The position numbers and the translations under genes are program-made. From NCBI GenBank assembly GCA_016296235.1, contig JAEDJR010000063.1, positions 1 to 10,118 on the forward strand: DNA of 10,118 nt, read 5' to 3'. How positions within the stretch are numbered: the stretch's first letter is position 1; each line of letters begins with the position of its first letter. This stretch comes from Oscillospiraceae bacterium (GTDB taxonomy: Bacteria > Bacillota > Clostridia > Oscillospirales > Oscillospiraceae). The notes beneath the pieces were generated by a model that was not told the origin of the DNA, ran no database searches, and saw nothing but the letters and a program-made list of their open reading frames with translations. Of this stretch, positions 6,450 to 10,118 are shown in pieces.

Positions 6450-6597
6450 ACCGTCTGAGCTTCAGCATCGCAGGGCGTGAAATTGCATTAGATGACACCT
6501 TGTGCTTCGATGTCGCCTGCTCAAACCAACTGGCAGTGTCTCCACTGCTTCGCGGCAGCAACCCATATCCCTGCGGTAGCCTTGCCTACCGGATCTC
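6450..6597 (-). promoter_or_regulatory. M-box (ykoK leader) Mg2+ riboswitch controlling mgtE
   Basis: Read on the minus strand, the leader carries the M-box landmarks in order: GGTAGGCAAGGCTACC near the 5' end, GGTTGCTGCCG and the adjacent CAGTG/CACTG hairpin, then TCTAATGCAATT, and TGCTGAAGCTC followed by GACGG at the 3' end. These match the conserved blocks I know from ykoK/mgtE leaders of Firmicutes. M-box RNAs bind several Mg2+ ions and favour the terminator when Mg2+ is high. Promoter upstream, terminator and mgtE downstream all agree. Boundaries are approximate to a few bases. Confidence 0.88.
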
Positions 6598-6604
6598 TGG
6601 TATT

Positions 6605-6633
6605 ATTGTATTGCAATCGCGGAGAAATGTCAA
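6605..6633 (-). promoter_or_regulatory. Consensus sigma-A promoter of the mgtE leader
   Basis: On the minus strand a perfect TTGACA (6628-6633) and TACAAT (6605-6610) are 17 bases apart. Transcription should begin near 6598, at the first bases of the M-box, giving a leader of about 350 bases. The -35 box lies only about 20 bases past the stop of the thiamine pyrophosphokinase gene. Confidence 0.88.
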
Positions 6634-6652
6634 TGAAATTTCGAACTTTTTT

Positions 6653-7288
6653 CTAAAATTGGGCTGAATATTTCCGATCGAAAACCACAAACAGCGTACC
6701 TTTTTCCACCGTTACCCTGCCGGGCACGCCCAGAAATTCATTGCTCACGCCCAGAGGGAACCGATTGGTCAGCTCTGCGTGCTCCAGCTCATATTTCATG
6801 CCGCGGATGGTCACGCCGGTACAGACGTCCGAATGGGAAAACACGGACACAAAGCCGCGGCATTCCGGCCCAAAGGACAACGTACCGTCGCAGATCGCCG
6901 TGATGACCTGGGTTTTGTCAAGGAGGCGGCACTCCATCCCTCTGGCGGCCAGATCCGCCACAATCTGAAGGTTGGCCAGGGTATGCTCAAACCGGCCACC
7001 GGTGCAGCCGTAGAGTGCAAAGCTGCGGCAGCCCCGCTCCAGACCCAGTTGGATGGCCGCCCAGGTGTCCGTGACGTCCTTGATTTTGGGGAGCGTCACT
7101 ACCTTCTCACCGGCCGGCGGCGCACCTAAGGTATCAAAATCTCCCACCACAATTTGAGGCTGCAGCCCGGCCGCCTTCAGCCGCCGGTATCCTGCGTCGG
7201 CCGCAATGACCATATCCCCATCCCGGGGCACAAAATCCAGGCCATAGTCCTCGCCTGCTCCAACCACATAACAAATCGGACGTCTCAT
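6653..7288 (-). CDS. thiN: Thiamine pyrophosphokinase (thiamine diphosphokinase)
   Basis: This 211-residue cytosolic enzyme transfers pyrophosphate from ATP to thiamine, giving thiamine diphosphate. Family signatures are AADAGYRRL (29-37), VVGDFDTLG (47-55), KDVTD (70-74) and GGRFEHTLANLQ (97-108), the last being the usual substrate-binding segment. The start at 7288 is chosen over a TTG at 7345 because that codon sits in the likely -35 box, because the intervening 19 codons match nothing, and because purine-rich AGAGAGG and GAGGG stretches precede the ATG; this start gives the usual family length. No TPP riboswitch is visible. Downstream on the same strand, mgtE's promoter begins within about 25 bases and no terminator separates them, so some readthrough into the Mg2+ leader is possible. 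Confidence 0.93.
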   Translation of the reverse strand: MRRPICYVVGAGEDYGLDFVPRDGDMVIAADAGYRRLKAAGLQPQIVVGDFDTLGAPPAGEKVVTLPKIKDVTDTWAAIQLGLERGCRSFALYGCTGGRFEHTLANLQIVADLAARGMECRLLDKTQVITAICDGTLSFGPECRGFVSVFSHSDVCTGVTIRGMKYELEHAELTNRFPLGVSNEFLGVPGRVTVEKGTLFVVFDRKYSAQF

Positions 7289-7316
7289 ATCCCTCGCCGC
7301 CTCTCTATTTATCATT

Positions 7317-7345
7317 ATCATATCATAATCAGATGGAACGCACAA
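7317..7345 (-). promoter_or_regulatory. Probable promoter of thiamine pyrophosphokinase
   Basis: On the minus strand TTGTGC (7340-7345) and TATGAT (7317-7322) are 17 bases apart. The TTG of the -35 box is the last three bases of the left arm of the inverted-repeat element at 7343-7400. Confidence 0.6.
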
Positions 7346-7400
7346 GTAGGGGCGGCTATCAGCCGCCCACTTGGTGTCGGCTATCAGCCGCCCCTACTTG
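7343..7400. repeat. 58-bp inverted-repeat element between divergent genes, repeat copies 2 and 3
   Basis: Perfect 15-bp arms (7343-7357 and 7386-7400, CAAGTAGGGGCGGCT and its complement) enclose 28 bases. Inside, GGCTATCAGCCGCCC occurs as an exact direct repeat at 7354-7368 and 7379-7393, so the RNA or DNA can fold either as one long hairpin or as two short ones. Bases 7346-7368 are identical to the minus strand of 311-333. Both outer ends read CTACTTG outward and supply the TTG of the two flanking -35 boxes. Confidence 0.8.
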
Positions 7401-7426
7401 ACAGCCGTCCGGTTTTGCGCTACTCT
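7398..7426 (+). promoter_or_regulatory. Probable promoter of the methionine gamma-lyase family gene
   Basis: A perfect TTGACA (7398-7403) is followed after 17 bases by TACTCT (7421-7426), a fair -10 box. The TTG lies in the right arm of the inverted repeat; ACA is outside it. Confidence 0.6.
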
Positions 7427-7460
7427 TATACTGCTATTTTTCAAAAAAAGAGGATCAACT

Positions 7461-8741
7461 ATGCAGAAAATGTATGAATCCGTGGGCATTGCGTCCCAGG
7501 TTTATGAATTTGGAGAGAAAATTCTGGAATCCCTGCGCCCGCGGTTTGACGCCATCGACCAGGTGGCGGAGTACAACCAGCTGAAGGTTCTGCAGGCCAT
7601 GCAGAAGAACAAAATCAGCGCCGCCTGCTTTGCCGCCACCACGGGCTATGGCTATGACGATGTGGGCCGGGAACGGCTGGAACAGGTCTACGCCGACACC
7701 TTCCACACCGAAGCCGCCCTGGTACGTCCCCAGATCACCTGCGGCACCCACGCCCTGGCCGTGGCCCTGTCCGCCAACCTGCTGCCCGGCGATGAGCTGC
7801 TCAGCCCCGCAGACGGCCCCTATGACACACTGGAGGAGGTCATCGGCATCCGGGAGTCCCCCTGCTCCCTGAAGGAATACGGCGTCTCCTACCGGCAGGT
7901 GGATCTGCTGCCCGACGGCAGCTTTGATTACGAGAACATCCGCAGGGCCATCCACGAAAAAACCAAGCTGATTACCATCCAGCGCTCCAAGGGCTACGCC
8001 ACCCGGCCTTCCTTCTCCGTGCAGCAGATCGGAGAGCTGATCGCCTTCTGCAAGTCCATCAAGCCCGACGTTCTGGTCATGGTGGACAACTGCTACGGCG
8101 AATTCGTGGAGACCATCGAGCCCTCCGACGTGGGAGCCGACATGATTGTGGGCAGCCTCATCAAAAACCCCGGCGGCGGTCTGGCCCCCATCGGCGGCTA
8201 TATCTGCGGCACGAAGCACTGCGTGGAGCGCTGCGCCTACCGGCTCTCGGCCCCCGGTCTCGGCCAGGAGGTGGGCGCCAACCTGGGACTGCTGCCCCAG
8301 CTGTACCAGGGCTTCTTCCTGGCTCCCACAGTGGTGGCCGGCGCTTTGAAGGGCGCCATCTTCGCCGCCAACCTCTATGAGCGTCTGGGCTTCCGGGTCA
8401 TCCCCAACGGCACCGAGAGCCGCCACGACATCATCCAGGCCGTGGAGCTGGGCAGCCCCGAGGCCATGCTGGCCTTCTGTCAGGGCATCCAGGCGGCTGC
8501 GCCGGTGGACAGCTATGTGACCCCGGTGCCCTGGGCCATGCCCGGCTACGACGCCGAGGTGGTCATGGCCGCCGGCGCCTTTGTCCAGGGCTCCTCCATC
8601 GAGCTTTCCGCCGACGGCCCCATCCGTCCGCCCTACGCCGTCTACTTCCAGGGCGGTCTGACCTGGTACCACGCGAAGCTGGGCATCCTCATGTCCCTGC
8701 AAAAGCTGGTGGAGGCAGGGATCGTACAGATTAGCTGTTGA
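7461..8741 (+). CDS. PLP-dependent methionine gamma-lyase family protein (YnbB / aluminium-resistance family)
   Basis: This 426-residue protein belongs to the methionine gamma-lyase family that includes B. subtilis YnbB and was once labelled 'aluminium resistance protein'. The fold is that of cystathionine-lyase-type PLP enzymes, probably acting on a sulfur amino acid in the cytosol; the true substrate of this branch is uncertain. Visible features are an N-terminal VLQAMQKNKIS (43-53), CGTHALAVAL (94-103), VDNCYGEF (208-215) with D209 as the likely PLP pyridine-nitrogen partner, and GSLIKNPGGGLAP (231-243) with K235 as the likely Schiff-base lysine. The start is placed at 7461 behind AGAGGA (7449-7454); an ATG three codons later is also possible, while an extension to 7371 would run through the promoter. 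The next gene's promoter overlaps its stop codon. Confidence 0.9.
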   Translation: MQKMYESVGIASQVYEFGEKILESLRPRFDAIDQVAEYNQLKVLQAMQKNKISAACFAATTGYGYDDVGRERLEQVYADTFHTEAALVRPQITCGTHALAVALSANLLPGDELLSPADGPYDTLEEVIGIRESPCSLKEYGVSYRQVDLLPDGSFDYENIRRAIHEKTKLITIQRSKGYATRPSFSVQQIGELIAFCKSIKPDVLVMVDNCYGEFVETIEPSDVGADMIVGSLIKNPGGGLAPIGGYICGTKHCVERCAYRLSAPGLGQEVGANLGLLPQLYQGFFLAPTVVAGALKGAIFAANLYERLGFRVIPNGTESRHDIIQAVELGSPEAMLAFCQGIQAAAPVDSYVTPVPWAMPGYDAEVVMAAGAFVQGSSIELSADGPIRPPYAVYFQGGLTWYHAKLGILMSLQKLVEAGIVQISC

Positions 8742-8766
8742 CTTTTCTCATTTTATGCGTTAAAGT
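8738..8766 (+). promoter_or_regulatory. Promoter of the aminotransferase gene
   Basis: TTGACT (8738-8743) and TAAAGT (8761-8766) are 17 bases apart. The -35 box overlaps the TGA stop (8739-8741) of the preceding gene. No terminator lies between the two genes, so readthrough may add to expression. Confidence 0.65.
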
Positions 8767-8802
8767 AGTAGCAATCTTTTATCACCCGGGAGGTCCTGAA
8801 CT

Positions 8803-9969
8803 ATGCAGCCAATGAGCAGAAAATGCGCCCAATTCACCGATTCCGTTATCCGCCGCATGACGCGGATTGCCATAGCCAACAACGCCATCAACCTGGCCCA
8901 GGGCTTTCCGGATTTTGACCCTCCCAAAGCTCTGACCGACCGTCTGGCCGAAGTCAGCGCGCTGGGCCCTCATCAGTACCCCATCACCATGGGCGCGCCC
9001 AACTTCCGCCAGGCGCTGGCCCGGAAGGCCGGCCGGTTTATGGGCCGCACCCTGGATCCCGACACGGATATGGTCATCACCATCGGCTCCACGGAGGCCA
9101 TGGTGGACACCATCTTCGCCCTGACCAATCCCGGCGACAAAATCGCCATGTTCTCCCCCTATTTTGAGAACTACCGTGCCCAGACCATTTTCGCCGACTG
9201 TGAGCCGGTGTTCATTCCTCTGGTGCCGCCCACCTTTGACTTCGATCCCCAGGTTGTGGAGGACGCCTTCAAGCAGGGCGTCAAGGCCATCCTCATCTGC
9301 AACCCCTCCAACCCTAGCGGCAAGGTGTTTACCTACGACGAGCTGAAAACCATCGCCGACCTGTGCATCCAATATGATGTCTACGCCATCATGGACGAGG
9401 TCTACGAGCACATCATCTACGACGGCCGCAAGCACGTCTACATGAACAGCCTGCCCGGCATGTGGGAGCGCACGGTGTCCTGCAGCTCCCTGTCCAAGAC
9501 CTACTCCATCACCGGCTGGCGGCTGGGCTACGCCATCGCCCCCCAGCCCATCATGGACAAGATCAAGCAGTTCCACGACTTCAACACCGTGGGCGCGCCC
9601 TCTCCCCTGATGGAGGCAGCTGTGGTGGGTCTGGATATGCCCGACAGCTACTACGAGGAATTCGGCGCCCACTACGCCCACATGAAGAAGCTTTTCACCG
9701 ACGGCCTCACCGCCATGGGCATGGAATACACCGATCCCCAGGGCGCTTACTTCGTGCTGGCCAACATCGGCCAGTACCTGAAGCCCGGCCAGACCGATGT
9801 GGAATTCTGCGAACAGATGGCCGCCAAGGTCGGCGTGGCCTGTGTCCCCGGCACCTCCTTCTTTAAGGAGAACGTCAACGACATCGTCCGCGTCCACTTC
9901 GCCAAGAAGGACGAGACCCTCTATGAAGCCCTGAACCGCCTGAATGATCTGAAAACAAAAATGGCGTAA
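8803..9969 (+). CDS. PLP-dependent class I/II aminotransferase
   Basis: This 388-residue cytosolic enzyme is a fold-type I aminotransferase that moves an amino group between an amino acid and a 2-oxo acid. Key parts are INLAQGFPDFDPP (29-41), the PLP-phosphate region GSTEAM (95-100), NPSNPSG (167-173) with N170, MDEVYEH (197-203) with D198 and Y201, SLSKTYSITGWRLGY (229-243) with Schiff-base K232 and R240, and R363 in IVRVHF as the substrate-carboxylate arginine. The QGFPDF start resembles the kynurenine/glutamine-transaminase K and methionine-aminotransferase (YbdL) branch more than AspC, but the substrate cannot be fixed from sequence. GGGAGGT (8788-8794) sits 8 bases before the ATG. It has its own promoter and a strong terminator, and it follows a PLP lyase of possible sulfur amino acid metabolism. 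Confidence 0.94.
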   Translation: MQPMSRKCAQFTDSVIRRMTRIAIANNAINLAQGFPDFDPPKALTDRLAEVSALGPHQYPITMGAPNFRQALARKAGRFMGRTLDPDTDMVITIGSTEAMVDTIFALTNPGDKIAMFSPYFENYRAQTIFADCEPVFIPLVPPTFDFDPQVVEDAFKQGVKAILICNPSNPSGKVFTYDELKTIADLCIQYDVYAIMDEVYEHIIYDGRKHVYMNSLPGMWERTVSCSSLSKTYSITGWRLGYAIAPQPIMDKIKQFHDFNTVGAPSPLMEAAVVGLDMPDSYYEEFGAHYAHMKKLFTDGLTAMGMEYTDPQGAYFVLANIGQYLKPGQTDVEFCEQMAAKVGVACVPGTSFFKENVNDIVRVHFAKKDETLYEALNRLNDLKTKMA

Positions 9970-9981
9970 CCCAAAACGCCG

Positions 9982-10029
9982 GCGAGCGCATCCGTACTCC
10001 TTAACAGGAGCGGGATACGCTCGCTTTTT
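9982..10029 (+). terminator. Intrinsic terminator of the aminotransferase gene
   Basis: GCGAGCG (9982-9988) pairs with CGCTCGC (10018-10024). Inner ATCC/GGAT and CTCC/GGAG pairs extend the stem around a TTAACA loop, and TTTTT (10025-10029) follows directly. It starts 12 bases after the stop. Confidence 0.92.
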
Positions 10030-10063
10030 GCTTTGCTCATACTAAAAATGCTTTCACCCTCGT

Positions 10064-10104
10064 GCCCCCTCCACAGGGGGCTGTCAGCGAAGCTGACTGG
10101 GGGT
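10064..10104 (-). repeat. Dispersed palindromic repeat, second copy, near the window end
   Basis: GCCCCCT (10064-10070) pairs with AGGGGGC (10075-10081), followed by GTCAGC/GCTGAC (10083-10097). Read on the minus strand this is the same two-hairpin arrangement as 4589-4632, with 20 identical bases at 10080-10099. The last 14 bases of the window are unassigned, and the element may continue beyond it. Confidence 0.75.
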
Positions 10105-10118
10105 TGTATCGACAAGCA

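Noticed and set aside
7343..7400. Start of a CRISPR array, because of the repeated GGCTATCAGCCGCCC
   Set aside because: There are only two tandem units, these are palindromic halves of one inverted repeat, there is no regular spacing and no cas gene.
7455..8702. Minus-strand open frame antisense to the methionine gamma-lyase family gene
   Set aside because: Its composition is typical of an antisense shadow, with no ribosome site and no family match; the plus strand has the PLP motifs.
8782..9897. Minus-strand open frame antisense to the aminotransferase
   Set aside because: It is a shadow frame rich in G, H, V and D; the plus-strand gene is complete with promoter, ribosome site and terminator.

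Overview
The window looks like chromosomal DNA of a high-GC, Gram-positive anaerobe of the Clostridia, probably Oscillospiraceae or Ruminococcaceae-like and gut-associated. This rests on strong GGAGG-type ribosome sites, consensus sigma-A promoters, the protein families present (DegV, YqeB/SelD, MgtE under an M-box, YnbB-type methionine gamma-lyase) and GC-rich palindromic repeats between genes. No tool was run, so the taxonomy is an inference.

Layout. Positions 3-50 may be the end of a gene entering from the left, followed by a 365-base gap with two palindromic repeat types. A DegV-family lipid-binding protein (416-1282, minus) and a cation diffusion facilitator with a doubled C-terminal domain (1413-2579, plus) diverge from back-to-back promoters. 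Next come yqeB and selD (2656-4480, plus), overlapping by 11 bases and probably supplying selenophosphate for selenium-dependent molybdenum hydroxylases. A repeat mosaic of about 320 bases separates selD from the convergent mgtE (4892-6247, minus). mgtE is preceded by a long leader: consensus promoter, M-box Mg2+ riboswitch, intrinsic terminator, and a possible 24-residue upstream ORF. Thiamine pyrophosphokinase (6653-7288, minus) lies upstream of mgtE on the same strand. A 58-base inverted-repeat element then separates it from a divergent PLP enzyme of the methionine gamma-lyase/YnbB family (7461-8741, plus). A class I/II aminotransferase (8803-9969, plus) follows with its own promoter and a clear terminator. 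The window ends inside another copy of the repeat seen after selD.

How the genes work together. The genes are mostly housekeeping, in one- or two-gene units: metal ion homeostasis (CDF exporter, MgtE importer with its riboswitch), selenium/molybdenum cofactor supply (YqeB-SelD), thiamine diphosphate formation, and PLP-dependent amino acid metabolism. I saw no phage, CRISPR, toxin-antitoxin or defence genes. The points most worth a second look are the 58-base inverted repeat whose two ends supply outward-facing -35 boxes to divergent genes, the layered mgtE leader, the nested repeat mosaic after selD, and the double regulatory domain and Asn/Asp metal site of the CDF protein.
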